A stretch of DNA of 64,000 bases, taken from positions 372,001-436,000 of the forward strand of contig CAVXRN010000006.1 in NCBI GenBank assembly GCA_963764205.1, read 5' to 3'. Within the stretch, counting starts at the first letter, position 1; each line of letters starts with the position of its first letter. This DNA comes from Chersky-840 sp963764205 (GTDB lineage: Bacteria; Actinomycetota; Acidimicrobiia; Acidimicrobiales; UBA8190). Below the pieces are notes generated by a model. That model did not search any database and was not told the DNA's origin. It saw only the letters and a list, made by a program, of their open reading frames with translations. The position numbers were made by a program, and so were the translations under genes. This document shows, one piece after another, positions 1-7,377 of this stretch.

Positions 1-360
1 AAGAACGGTGCGTTGAAAGCGAACACCCCGCCGTCGCGTGCCACCTCCCGGTAGCCCTTGGTGGCCGGGTCGGCCGCGATGCCCACGATGGGGGCGTCGA
101 GTCGCTGGCCCCCCATGGACCCGAAGAACGGTGCGTTGAAGGCGAACACCCCGCCGTCACTCGCGACCTCCCAGTAGCCACCGGTGGCGGGGTCGGCCGC
201 GATGCCCACGATGGGGGCGTCGAGTCGCTGGCCCCCCATGGACCCGAAGAACGGTGCGTTGAAGGCGAACACCCCGCCGTCGCTGGCGACCTCCCAGTAC
301 CCCCCCGTCCACGGGTCGGCCGCGATCCCCACGATGGGGGCGTCGAGTGGCTGTGCGCCC
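1..360. repeat. 123-bp near-identical tandem coding repeats
   Basis: The block beginning AAGAACGGTGCGTTGAA recurs at 1, 124 and 247, giving an exact 123-bp period that encodes the 41-residue beta-repeat of the CAP protein. Copies are almost identical at DNA level, including third positions, suggesting recent duplication or gene conversion. The array continues past the window edge. Confidence 0.9.
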
Positions 361-1217
361 ATCGACCCCTCATAGCGGGCCCCCAGCGCGAACACCCCGC
401 CGTCGCGGGCGACCTCTCGGTAGCCCCCGGTGGCAGCCGACGGAGTACCTCCCGCGGCCACGGGGGGCGTCCCTCGCCCGAGATAAGGCGCCACGTTGTT
501 GAGCCAGGTGAAGGGCAACCCGGAAGGAGCCGCGGCCGGCTCGACAAAGACCGCTGCCATCGAGGCCACACCTCCGACGACTGCGTAGCCGGCCCCCACG
601 ACGCACGTCGTACACGAGCCCACCGACAAGATGTTGTCCCGGTGCACCCAGCACCCCGATGCCCCCGCCGAGGCGCAGTCGATATTGGGGCCTCCGACGC
701 CATCGTCGTACATCCAGATGTAGTCGGCTTCGAGTGGGCTGTAGATACCACCACCACCGGCCCACACCGTCGCGACCCACGGGTTACCCGGGGGATCGGG
801 CGGATCCGCGTTGGCGAGGGCACCGAGCTCGGCATCCAGCGCCCAGGCGAAGCTCAAGCCGACGAACGGCTGAAGACCCCGAGCGACACGCTCGAGGTCG
901 ACGATCACGAAGATCTGTTCCTCCACGGTGAGCGAGGACCAGTTGCTGGGGAGGGAGATCGGGGCCAGGCCTTCGGTGGACAGGCCGAAATTGATCTCGG
1001 CCAATTGCGCCTGGGTACAGGCGGGCGAGTCGTCGAGTGGCTGGGTCCGACAATCGGCCTGCTCGGCGCCCAGCACGGCGGCAGGAAGGCTCACGTTGGT
1101 GGTCGGGTCAGCGCCCGGCGCCACCGAAGCGGCACGTGCGGTTATCGAGAAGCCGACGGCCACCAGTGCGAGCGCCACCAGGGCACCGGTCACCGCCTGA
1201 GCCGTACGTCGTGTCAT
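1..1217 (-). CDS. Secreted CAP-domain protein with C-terminal 41-residue beta-repeats (3' end cut by window)
   Basis: The frame is open from an ATG at 1217 to the window edge, so the C-terminus is missing. Residues 1-30 form a signal peptide (Arg-rich start, Ala/Val/Leu core, cleavage near ITARAA). Residues about 50-210 look like a CAP/SCP-PR1 domain: an ERVARGL helix, a WMYDDG segment and an HRDNIL motif near residue 191, which is the usual C-terminal CAP hallmark. From residue about 261 there are repeats of the type GGYWEVASDGGVFAF...GSMGG, period 41 residues, a beta-propeller-like module common in actinobacterial envelope proteins. An extracellular or wall-associated role is likely; a catalytic activity cannot be assigned. 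The same repeat family is found in the amidase at 54401-56029. Confidence 0.85.
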   Translation of the reverse strand, partial: MTRRTAQAVTGALVALALVAVGFSITARAASVAPGADPTTNVSLPAAVLGAEQADCRTQPLDDSPACTQAQLAEINFGLSTEGLAPISLPSNWSSLTVEEQIFVIVDLERVARGLQPFVGLSFAWALDAELGALANADPPDPPGNPWVATVWAGGGGIYSPLEADYIWMYDDGVGGPNIDCASAGASGCWVHRDNILSVGSCTTCVVGAGYAVVGGVASMAAVFVEPAAAPSGLPFTWLNNVAPYLGRGTPPVAAGGTPSAATGGYREVARDGGVFALGARYEGSMGAQPLDAPIVGIAADPWTGGYWEVASDGGVFAFNAPFFGSMGGQRLDAPIVGIAADPATGGYWEVASDGGVFAFNAPFFGSMGGQRLDAPIVGIAADPATKGYREVARDGGVFAFNAPF

Positions 1218-1387
1218 CTCCCCCCCGTGGAGTGCCCGTGGGCGTCTCCGACACGAACAGCAACCACCGGCTTAGCGCAGGCCCGACGACGTGGTCCATC
1301 GTTAACTTTGGGGACCGACCCATCGGGCCCCTGCGCACGTCGCGTCGCCCGTCGTCGAGGGCGGGTCGTGGCAGGGCGGGGTCGCGC

Positions 1388-1594
1388 CTAGGGGTCGGCT
1401 CCCGGGGTGGCCGGAACGTCCCGCTGGAACACGTAATAGCGACCGTCTCCGTCCGAGGCCGGGTGCGACTCGACGAACTGCCAGCCCTCGGCGGCCTTCA
1501 GGTTCAGCATGACCTCCACCCCGCCTCGGCCCGCCGTGTTGCCGAATGTGTCCTCCGGTCGGACCTACTCGACGCTGTAATGCCACCGGACCAT
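1388..1594 (-). pseudogene. DUF4177-like small protein interrupted by an in-frame TAG
   Basis: One frame reads MVRWHYSVE, then TAG (1565-1567), then VRPEDTFGNTAGRGGVEVML, NLKAAEGWQFVE and YYVFQR to a stop at 1388. The GWxFV...YYVFxR pattern with an N-terminal RWxY strand fits the short DUF4177-type fold (family assignment from memory). The stop lies inside an otherwise continuous protein, and TAG differs from a Tyr codon (TAC) by one base. It could be a nonsense mutation, a sequence error, or a shorter protein starting later at a GTG or ATG. No clear ribosome-binding site is visible before 1594. Confidence 0.5.
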
Positions 1595-1772
1595 GGATCG
1601 GGACGGTACCAAGCGGGTGGCACTGCTGCCTGCCATTGAGTCAGTGAGCATTGACACCCGTCCCGGAGCTCGCGGGAGGCGAACATACGTTTGACTAGTC
1701 CCCGCTGCCCGCTCTCCCAAAGGATTCCGCACCTCGGTCAAGAATTGGCCGCCACCTGCCGAAGGTCGAACC

Positions 1773-2195
1773 ATGGGCCGAGGCTTTGTCGTGGGGATCG
1801 TGGTTTTCGTCGGTGTCACCGTGTCAGCGTGCGGTGGGTCCGGTCTGAGCGGGCGCCCGGCGGCGCCGGCCGGGGCCACGTCCCAGACGTCACAGGCAGC
1901 AGCGTCGTCCAACGATCTCGTCTGTTACCCGTCAGCGGCGTCGGCCGGTTGCCCGCTCGAGACGCCGGCCGTCGACAACGCGGCGTGGTCACGGGTCTGG
2001 AATGCGCCGGTCCAAGCGGCACTGTTGGAGATGACCGAAGAGCAGTACGCGACCTGCTACAGCTACGCCACGCTGGACCGCGATGTCGTCACGACGACCG
2101 CCGCCAGTGCGCCCATCGGCGCGGCGTGCTCGACCTCGGGCCTCACCCCGACAGAGGCGAAACAGATTCAAGGCCTGATCGAAGAGAGTACGTAG
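1773..2195 (+). CDS. Small predicted lipoprotein
   Basis: This is a 140-residue protein with a lipoprotein signal. A short basic start (MGRGF) leads into a hydrophobic stretch ending in the lipobox VSAC, with the lipidated Cys at position 20, followed by a Gly/Ser/Ala-rich linker to about residue 45. The mature part has three further Cys residues (in LVCYPS, AGCPLE and ATCYSY) plus one near GAACST, which could form disulfides outside the membrane. A GAAGGT stretch ahead of the ATG may serve as the ribosome-binding site. No known domain is recognised; the gene stands alone between the DUF4177-like remnant and the tRNA-Gly. It is probably an exported membrane-anchored protein of unknown function. 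Confidence 0.65.
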   Translation: MGRGFVVGIVVFVGVTVSACGGSGLSGRPAAPAGATSQTSQAAASSNDLVCYPSAASAGCPLETPAVDNAAWSRVWNAPVQAALLEMTEEQYATCYSYATLDRDVVTTTAASAPIGAACSTSGLTPTEAKQIQGLIEEST

Positions 2196-2361
2196 GCCGG
2201 CGGCTGCCTCGTGGTCGGGGCCGGCCGGCGTGCGAGCGCAACGTGGACCGGGCCAACGGCTGTCGACCATGTCTTGACACATCGGTCTGGCGGATTCAAG
2301 GGGTCACTGCACGGATGAGGTGAGTCTCCGATGCCGCGAGACCGGGGTCAGGGCCTCAGAG

Positions 2362-2432
2362 AGCGGGCGAAGGGAATCGAACCCTCGTTCTCAGCTTGGG
2401 AAGCTGATGTTCTGCCGCTGAACTACGCCCGC
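2362..2432 (-). tRNA. tRNA-Gly (CCC)
   Basis: The minus strand reads GCGGGCG...CGCCCGC with a 7-bp acceptor stem, a D arm beginning TAGTTCAGCGG, the anticodon stem CAGCT/AGCTG around loop TTCCCAA (anticodon CCC) and the T arm GAGGGTTCGATTCCCTT. Length is 71 nt with U at the discriminator position; CCA is not encoded. It is divergent from dcd. Confidence 0.95.
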
Positions 2433-2447
2433 GGGAGGGCATCACAC

Positions 2448-2453
2448 TATCGT
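2448..2453 (+). promoter_or_regulatory. Putative -10 (TATCGT) of leaderless dcd
   Basis: TATCGT lies 8 nt before the GTG of dcd, and no Shine-Dalgarno sequence fits between them. This is the TANNNT arrangement seen at many starts in this window. Confidence 0.5.
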
Positions 2454-2461
2454 GCTGCCCC

Positions 2462-3028
2462 GTGGTCCTCTCAGACCGGTCGATCCGTGAAGAGCTCGAT
2501 GCCAAGCGGATCGTCATCGACCCGCTTGGTCCCCAGTGCATCCAGCCGTCGTCGGTCGACCTGCACGTGGACCGGTATTTCCGGCTCTTCCGCAACCACT
2601 CCATGCGCGTCATCGACGTCCGGGAGGACCTCGAGGACCTCACCGAACTCGTCGAGATACCCGACGGCCAGGCGCTCATCCTCCACCCCGGTGAGTTCAT
2701 CCTGGGGTCGACCCTCGAGCGGGTGGGCCTGCCCGACGACTTGGTCGCCCGCCTCGAGGGGAAGTCGTCGCTGGGGCGTCTGGGCCTCCTGATCCACTCG
2801 ACGGCCGGCTTCGTCGACGCCGGGTGGGACGGCCATCTCACCCTGGAGCTCTCGAACGTGGCCAACCTCCCCATCACGGTCTACCCCGGCATGAAGATCG
2901 GGCAGATCAGCTTCCTGCGCATGACCACCCCCGCCGACCAGCCCTACGGCACGGCCGGCTTGGGCTCGAAGTACCAGGGACAGCGGGGGCCCACCCCGAG
3001 CCGGTACTTCGAAAACTTCCGCGCCTGA
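2462..3028 (+). CDS. dcd: dCTP deaminase (probably bifunctional, dUMP-forming)
   Basis: The 188-residue cytosolic enzyme of pyrimidine deoxynucleotide synthesis starts at GTG. It deaminates dCTP; the actinobacterial type also hydrolyses dUTP to dUMP (family knowledge, not tested here). Visible hallmarks are the N-terminal LSDRSIREEL, IQPSSVDLH (about 27-35), the GKSSLGRLGL core (100-109) and the GFVDAGWDGHLTLEL catalytic segment with its conserved Glu near residue 129. The C-terminal GLGSKYQGQ...SR resembles the dUTPase-like closing tail. Length matches the family. The start codon follows the tRNA-Gly 5' end by 29 bp in divergent orientation, leaving room only for a compact leaderless promoter. 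The next gene starts 18 bp downstream. Confidence 0.95.
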   Translation: MVLSDRSIREELDAKRIVIDPLGPQCIQPSSVDLHVDRYFRLFRNHSMRVIDVREDLEDLTELVEIPDGQALILHPGEFILGSTLERVGLPDDLVARLEGKSSLGRLGLLIHSTAGFVDAGWDGHLTLELSNVANLPITVYPGMKIGQISFLRMTTPADQPYGTAGLGSKYQGQRGPTPSRYFENFRA

Positions 3029-3045
3029 CCCTCCAGGAGGAGACG

Positions 3046-5136
3046 TTGCCCATCAGGATCGCCCTCGGCCTGGGCGTGACCGTCATCGCTTTCGCCATCA
3101 CCGGTCGCCGTTTCGCCTACCTGTTCCGGTTGGTCGGGAAGGGTCGCCCCGACCCGAAGCGATTCACCGGGTTCCGGTCCCGTGCGTGGGCGGAGCTCTC
3201 CGAGGTCGGCGGCCAGCGCAAGCTCCTGCGGTGGACGGTCCCAGGGTTGGCGCACGCCTTCACCTTCTGGGGCTTCACGATCTTGATGTTCACCATCCTC
3301 GAGGCCTACGGGGCGCTCTTCGACCGGGACTTCTTCGTGCCGTTGATCGGGCGGGGGAGGGCGCTGGGATTCATCGAGGACTTCTTTGCCGTGGCCGTGC
3401 TCGTGGCGCTGTGTGTGTTCACCGTCATCCGCTACGTGAACGCGCCCAAGCGAAAGGGTCGGCTGTCGCGTTTCTTCGGTTCGCACACGGGGCCGGCCTG
3501 GGTCGTGCTCATCATGATCGCCTTGGTCATGCTGACCCTGATCGGCTACCGCGCCGCTCAGATCAACACCGGCAACTTCCCCTACGGCGACTCGTGGTGG
3601 CCCTTCGCCTCGCACGCGGTGTCTCTGCTCTTCGCCCACTTCGGGACCGGAGTGAACTCCGTCCTCGAGACGGTGTTCCTCCTCCTCAACATCACCGTGA
3701 TCGTCGGTTTCTCGGTCTTCCTCGCCTACTCCAAGCACCTGCACATCGCGCTGGCGCCCATCAACGTGGCGACGTCACGGAGACCCCGGGCGCTGGGGCC
3801 GCTCTACAACACGCCCGACATGGACATGGAGAACGTGTCGGAGGACACCGTCTTCGGTGCGGGCCATATCGAGGATCTCTCGTGGAAGCAGCTCCTCGAC
3901 ACCTTGACGTGCACGGAGTGCGGGCGTTGCCAGTCGGTCTGCCCGGCGTGGAACACGGGCAAGCCCCTGTCCCCGAAGCTGCTCATCATGGCGCTGCGCG
4001 ACAACCTCTTCGAGTCCTCACCTCGCCTGGTGGGAGCACCGGCCAGCGTCGAGTTCGGGACGCATCCCGACGCGGCCACGGCCGCAGCGGCGGCCAAGGC
4101 CGACGCGCCCACGCTCGTCCCGGGGACAATCGATCCCGACGTGCTGTGGTCGTGCCTCACGTGTGGGGCGTGTGTCGAGGAGTGCCCTGTCGACATCGAG
4201 CACGTCGACACGATCGTGGAGATGCGCCGCTACGAGGTCCTCATGGAGTCACGCTTTCCGACCGAGGCCGGGTTGATGCTCCGCAACATCGAGAACCAGG
4301 GCGACCCCTGGGGCCTCGGCGGGGCCAAGCGGACCGAGTGGACCGAGGCCCTGGACTTCGAGATCCCCGTCATCACCGGTTCCATTCCCGACGACGTCGA
4401 GTACCTCTACTGGGTGGGCTGCGCCGGCGCCCTCGACGAGCGGGCCCGCAAGGCGACGCAGGCCACGGCGCGGCTGCTGCATCGCGCCGGGGTGCGTTTC
4501 GGCATCCTCGGCCCACGCGAGTCGTGTACCGGTGACCCGGCTCGCCGCCTCGGCAACGAATACCTCTATCAGGAGATGGGCAAGGCCAACATCGCCACCC
4601 TCGACGAGGTCGGCGCCAAGAAGGTCATCGCGTCGTGCCCCCACTGCTTCAACTCGTTGTCACGGGAGTACCCCGACCTGGGCGGGAACTTCCAGGTCAT
4701 CCACCACTCCCAGCTGCTCAGCCATCTCGTCGAGGAGGGCAAGCTCACGCCGGGGACGATGGACGCCAAGGTCACCTACCACGACCCGTGTTATCTCGGC
4801 CGCCACAACAGGGTGTTCGACGAGCCCCGGTCGGTGCTCGACTCCATCGACGGCGTGGAGCAGATCGAGATGAAACGGTGCCGGGAGAAGAGTTTCTGCT
4901 GTGGCGCGGGCGGAGCCCGCATGTGGATGGAGGAGAGTCTCGGCAAGCGGGTCAACCTCGAACGGACCGACGAGGCGCTCGGCACCGGCGCGGATGTGGT
5001 CTCGACGGGCTGTCCCTACTGCCTCATCATGCTCGACGACGCCGTGCGGGCCCGCTCGCGCGAGGACGACGTCAAGGTGCTCGACCTGTCACAGGTGTTC
5101 GAGGCGTCGCTCCAGGTCGCAGCCGACCCCGAGTAG
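3046..5136 (+). CDS. Membrane-bound Fe-S reductase, heterodisulfide-reductase-like
   Basis: The TTG start at 3046 is chosen because AGGAGGAGA precedes it, and it gives 696 residues. The N-terminal about 250 residues hold several membrane helices of the nitrate-reductase-gamma type. Two ferredoxin-like [4Fe-4S] motifs follow: CTECGRCQSVCP (about 289) and CLTCGACVEECP (about 370). The C-terminal half has two CCG-type cysteine-rich domains (VGCAGAL, SCPHCFNS, CCGAGG near 618, CPYCLIM) as in HdrD/GlpC-like proteins. The architecture matches the actinobacterial iron-sulfur-binding reductase family that includes mycobacterial Rv0338c (from memory). It probably passes electrons between a cytosolic donor and the quinone pool; the substrate is unknown. 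Confidence 0.85.
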   Translation: MPIRIALGLGVTVIAFAITGRRFAYLFRLVGKGRPDPKRFTGFRSRAWAELSEVGGQRKLLRWTVPGLAHAFTFWGFTILMFTILEAYGALFDRDFFVPLIGRGRALGFIEDFFAVAVLVALCVFTVIRYVNAPKRKGRLSRFFGSHTGPAWVVLIMIALVMLTLIGYRAAQINTGNFPYGDSWWPFASHAVSLLFAHFGTGVNSVLETVFLLLNITVIVGFSVFLAYSKHLHIALAPINVATSRRPRALGPLYNTPDMDMENVSEDTVFGAGHIEDLSWKQLLDTLTCTECGRCQSVCPAWNTGKPLSPKLLIMALRDNLFESSPRLVGAPASVEFGTHPDAATAAAAAKADAPTLVPGTIDPDVLWSCLTCGACVEECPVDIEHVDTIVEMRRYEVLMESRFPTEAGLMLRNIENQGDPWGLGGAKRTEWTEALDFEIPVITGSIPDDVEYLYWVGCAGALDERARKATQATARLLHRAGVRFGILGPRESCTGDPARRLGNEYLYQEMGKANIATLDEVGAKKVIASCPHCFNSLSREYPDLGGNFQVIHHSQLLSHLVEEGKLTPGTMDAKVTYHDPCYLGRHNRVFDEPRSVLDSIDGVEQIEMKRCREKSFCCGAGGARMWMEESLGKRVNLERTDEALGTGADVVSTGCPYCLIMLDDAVRARSREDDVKVLDLSQVFEASLQVAADPE

Positions 5137-5180
5137 CAGTCGCACTGCTCCGGGCTCGCGGTCCGGGCTAGTTGCCGGAG

Positions 5181-5600
5181 CTAGTTGAGCGCCCGGGCGT
5201 CGGCCTCGCGCAGGCGCTGTGACATGGCCACGAGCAGCTTGCGCGACAGCGCCGGCATCTCGTCGAGGAGGCCGTTGAAGCGGCGCTGCTCGAGCACGAG
5301 CAGGGTCATGGGCGTCTCGGACACGACGCTGGCGGAGCGAGGCATGCGGTCCAGGAGCGACAGCTCTCCGAACCACTTGCCCGGCCCGAGGGTGGTCACC
5401 CGCCGCCCGTTGCGGCGAACCGAGGCGGTGCCGTCGACGACGAAGAAGAACTCTCGGCCGATCGTGCCCTCTTCGCACAGGACCCGTCCGGCCGGCACGA
5501 TCACCTCCTCGACGGCCTTGCGGATCGTGCGCAGTTGGCCCGACGAACAGGCCGAGAACATCCAGATCTTGCTGAGGTCGAGTTCGGGCTTTCGCGGCAT
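5181..5600 (-). CDS. Cyclic-nucleotide-binding domain protein (Crp-like sensor, no HTH)
   Basis: The protein has 139 residues starting MPRKPELDLSKIW. It is a single cNMP-binding beta-roll: GRVLCEEGTIGREFFFVVDG (strand-turn pattern), then GKWFGELSLLDRMPRSASV, the phosphate-binding cassette with GELSLL and RSASV. The usual C-terminal helix-turn-helix is absent, so this is a stand-alone sensory or regulatory domain and not a full Crp. It could bind cAMP or another ligand; the partner is unknown. It converges with the Fe-S reductase gene, with a 44-bp gap. TAGCCT sits 7 nt before the ATG, consistent with a leaderless transcript. Confidence 0.8.
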   Translation of the reverse strand: MPRKPELDLSKIWMFSACSSGQLRTIRKAVEEVIVPAGRVLCEEGTIGREFFFVVDGTASVRRNGRRVTTLGPGKWFGELSLLDRMPRSASVVSETPMTLLVLEQRRFNGLLDEMPALSRKLLVAMSQRLREADARALN

Positions 5601-5607
5601 GGGCGAG

Positions 5608-5613
5608 AGGCTA
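5608..5613 (-). promoter_or_regulatory. Putative -10 (TAGCCT) of leaderless cNMP-binding gene
   Basis: TAGCCT on the minus strand ends 7 nt before the ATG at 5600; no ribosome-binding site lies between them. Confidence 0.5.
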
Positions 5614-5737
5614 CCGGTGCGCGCGACGGGGCGCAGAGATCGTGGGCCGATCCCACCGCTACGATTTCCCGGGTCTTCGGGATCTCCGAGGACGCCGACC
5701 GGGCAAGCGAGCCGGTGACCGAGGGGTGCGCACGCCA

Positions 5738-6421
5738 TTGACTGCTCCGGAGCCGACGACCTCGGCGCGACAGGCGCTCGGGAACGGCGTGGCGGGGGTC
5801 GACGAGGCCGGTTCCTCCAATTCCTCCGACGCAGCTTCCTCCGACGCAGCTTCCTCCGACGCAGCTTCCTCCGACACAGCTTCTTCCGACGCAGCGCTGA
5901 CGACCCTGCGCGGGGCCGGCGTAGACGTGAACACACGGCTGGCCGGTCGCGTCGTCGCCGCGGTGTGCCTCGTGGGCCTGGCCGTCCTCGTGGTCATCCT
6001 CTTCGTGGCGGGGTACCACAAGAACGAACAGATCAACCGCCTGCGCCAGCACGGCGTGCCGGTCACGGTGACGGTGACGGGCTGCCTCGGCTTGCTGGGA
6101 GGAAGTGGCAGCAATCCGGCCGGGTACGCCTGTCAGGGGACGTTCATGCTCGGGGGCCAGCACTACCGCGAGTCCATTCCCGGCACGGCCCTCCGGCCCC
6201 CCGGGAGCAAGGTCCAGGCGGTCGCGGTCGCCGGCGACCCGCCACTTCTCTCCACCCGGCACGCCGTCGCCACCGACCGGGCCTCGGCAAGTGTGTACGT
6301 GGTCCCCGCCATCTTGCTCGTCGTCCTCGTACTGCTGCTGGGCGTTGTCGAGGTGCGGCGGCGTTCGGCCAAGCACGCCGGTGGCGGCGGCTCTTGGCTC
6401 AGCGGTGACAGGGCGCGCTAG
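5738..6421 (+). CDS. Two-helix membrane protein with Ser-Asp-Ala repeat near the N-terminus
   Basis: The start is uncertain: TTG 5738 follows GAGGGG by 11 nt, while GTG 5726 is also in frame. The roughly 227-residue product has a low-complexity N-terminus containing about five copies of SSDAA, a membrane helix (VVAAVCLVGLAVLVVILFVA), an extracellular-type domain with CLGLLGG and YACQGTFMLGG (a possible Cys pair), and a second helix (VVPAILLVVLVLLLGVVEV) before a basic tail. This resembles DUF3592-like membrane proteins in outline, but I cannot assign a family. It lies 9 bp before the next membrane-protein gene and may share its surroundings functionally. Function is unknown. Confidence 0.65.
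   Translation: MTAPEPTTSARQALGNGVAGVDEAGSSNSSDAASSDAASSDAASSDTASSDAALTTLRGAGVDVNTRLAGRVVAAVCLVGLAVLVVILFVAGYHKNEQINRLRQHGVPVTVTVTGCLGLLGGSGSNPAGYACQGTFMLGGQHYRESIPGTALRPPGSKVQAVAVAGDPPLLSTRHAVATDRASASVYVVPAILLVVLVLLLGVVEVRRRSAKHAGGGGSWLSGDRAR
5822..5896 (+). repeat. 15-bp tandem coding repeat (SSDAA)
   Basis: About five copies of TTCCTCCGACGCAGC in tandem, with one CACAGC and one TTCTTC variant, encode Ser-Ser-Asp-Ala-Ala. The copy number could vary by slippage without breaking the frame. Confidence 0.85.
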
Positions 6422-6424
6422 CCT
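6419..6424 (+). promoter_or_regulatory. Putative -10 (TAGCCT) overlapping the preceding stop codon
   Basis: TAGCCT includes the TAG stop of the upstream gene and lies 6 nt before the ATG at 6431. Confidence 0.4.
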
Positions 6425-6430
6425 TCCCCG

Positions 6431-7159
6431 ATGCCCGGCGGTCGCGAAGACGACGACGTGGGCGGCGCCCCGCCCCGATTGAGCTTCTGGCACCGCCTGC
6501 TTCTCGCCCTCCCGCATCTCAGACGCGAGCCTGACAAGCCGGCGTTGGGCGAGCGCCTCCGCGGCGCCATCGTCAAGCCGGTCGAGCCCGATGCCGCGGC
6601 GAAGTCCAAGGCGGCGAACAAGCCACCCTCGGTCGAAGAGCTCGAGGACAGGGTCAGGTATGCCGACGACAAAGAGCGGCTCACCGGCCTGCTCTTGGCG
6701 CCGGTGGCGGGGGCCATCGGGCTCATCGTCATCGGCTCGCTCATCAGCAACGATCCCAAGACCGGCCCGCGCCACGTCGACGTGTCGCTGTACCACACGC
6801 TCACATACGTGCTCCTGGGCCTGGCTGTGGTCATGCTGGCGGCCGCGTTCTACCGCAAGCGCCTCTACCTCGGTATCGCCATGGCCCTGTACGGGTTGTC
6901 GATCTTCAACCTCCACTACTGGGGCTTCGGGGTCCCGTTCGTCATGGTCGGCGCATGGCTGCTGGTGCGTGCCTACCGCGCCCAGCGTGACCTGCGCGAG
7001 GCGACGGGCGACACCCCTTCGGGTTCGGGCGCCCGGCGCCGCGGAGGCGGGGCGCCGTCCAAGGCGGGGCGCCCGCAGCCCAACAAGCGCTACACGCCGC
7101 GCTCGGCGACGCCCAAGCGCAACCCTCCCAAGCCCGAGAACGAGCAAAAAGCGGGCTGA
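6431..7159 (+). CDS. Conserved-type membrane protein with basic C-terminal tail
   Basis: The 242-residue protein starts at ATG. After a hydrophilic N-terminus (about 1-85) with an Ala/Lys-rich stretch and a short helical segment (PSVEELEDRVRYADDKERL), there are about four membrane helices between residues 85 and 190 (LLAPVAGAIGLIVIGSLI, TLTYVLLGLAVVMLAAAFY, LYLGIAMALYGLSIFNLHYW, FVMVGAWLLVRAY). The C-terminal about 50 residues are rich in Arg, Lys, Pro and Gly, predicted cytoplasmic. Actinobacterial hypothetical proteins with this layout are common, but I do not recognise a characterised family. Transcription probably starts at its own TAGCCT box. Function is unknown. Confidence 0.7.
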   Translation: MPGGREDDDVGGAPPRLSFWHRLLLALPHLRREPDKPALGERLRGAIVKPVEPDAAAKSKAANKPPSVEELEDRVRYADDKERLTGLLLAPVAGAIGLIVIGSLISNDPKTGPRHVDVSLYHTLTYVLLGLAVVMLAAAFYRKRLYLGIAMALYGLSIFNLHYWGFGVPFVMVGAWLLVRAYRAQRDLREATGDTPSGSGARRRGGGAPSKAGRPQPNKRYTPRSATPKRNPPKPENEQKAG

Positions 7160-7208
7160 CGGTGTCGGTCCCCGTCGGGGACGGGCGCTGACGCTGGGCC
7201 GTTTCCAG

Positions 7209-7246
7209 TTCACGCGCTGGTAACACTGGCGTGACGAAGCGGAAAC
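7209..7246 (+). promoter_or_regulatory. GlnR-type operator upstream of amt-glnK
   Basis: Four pentamers are spaced by exactly 6 nt: TTCAC (7209), GTAAC (7220), GTGAC (7231), GAAAC (7242). The actinobacterial GlnR consensus is gTnAc-n6-GaAAc repeated (established for Streptomyces and Mycobacterium). The last two pentamers match fully and the first two match at 3-4 positions. Location 132 bp before the amt start fits nitrogen control. No GlnR gene lies in this window. Confidence 0.75.
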
Positions 7247-7377
7247 GCTCGACCTGCATTCTTTCGGCGGCAGGGCGAACCGCCTGTCATGGGTTGGCGC
7301 ACCCGGTGCTGTGTGACGCCATTCCGTGGCACGAGGTGCGCCGGGGTTCATGACCGCACGAGAGGAGCACTCGAGCC

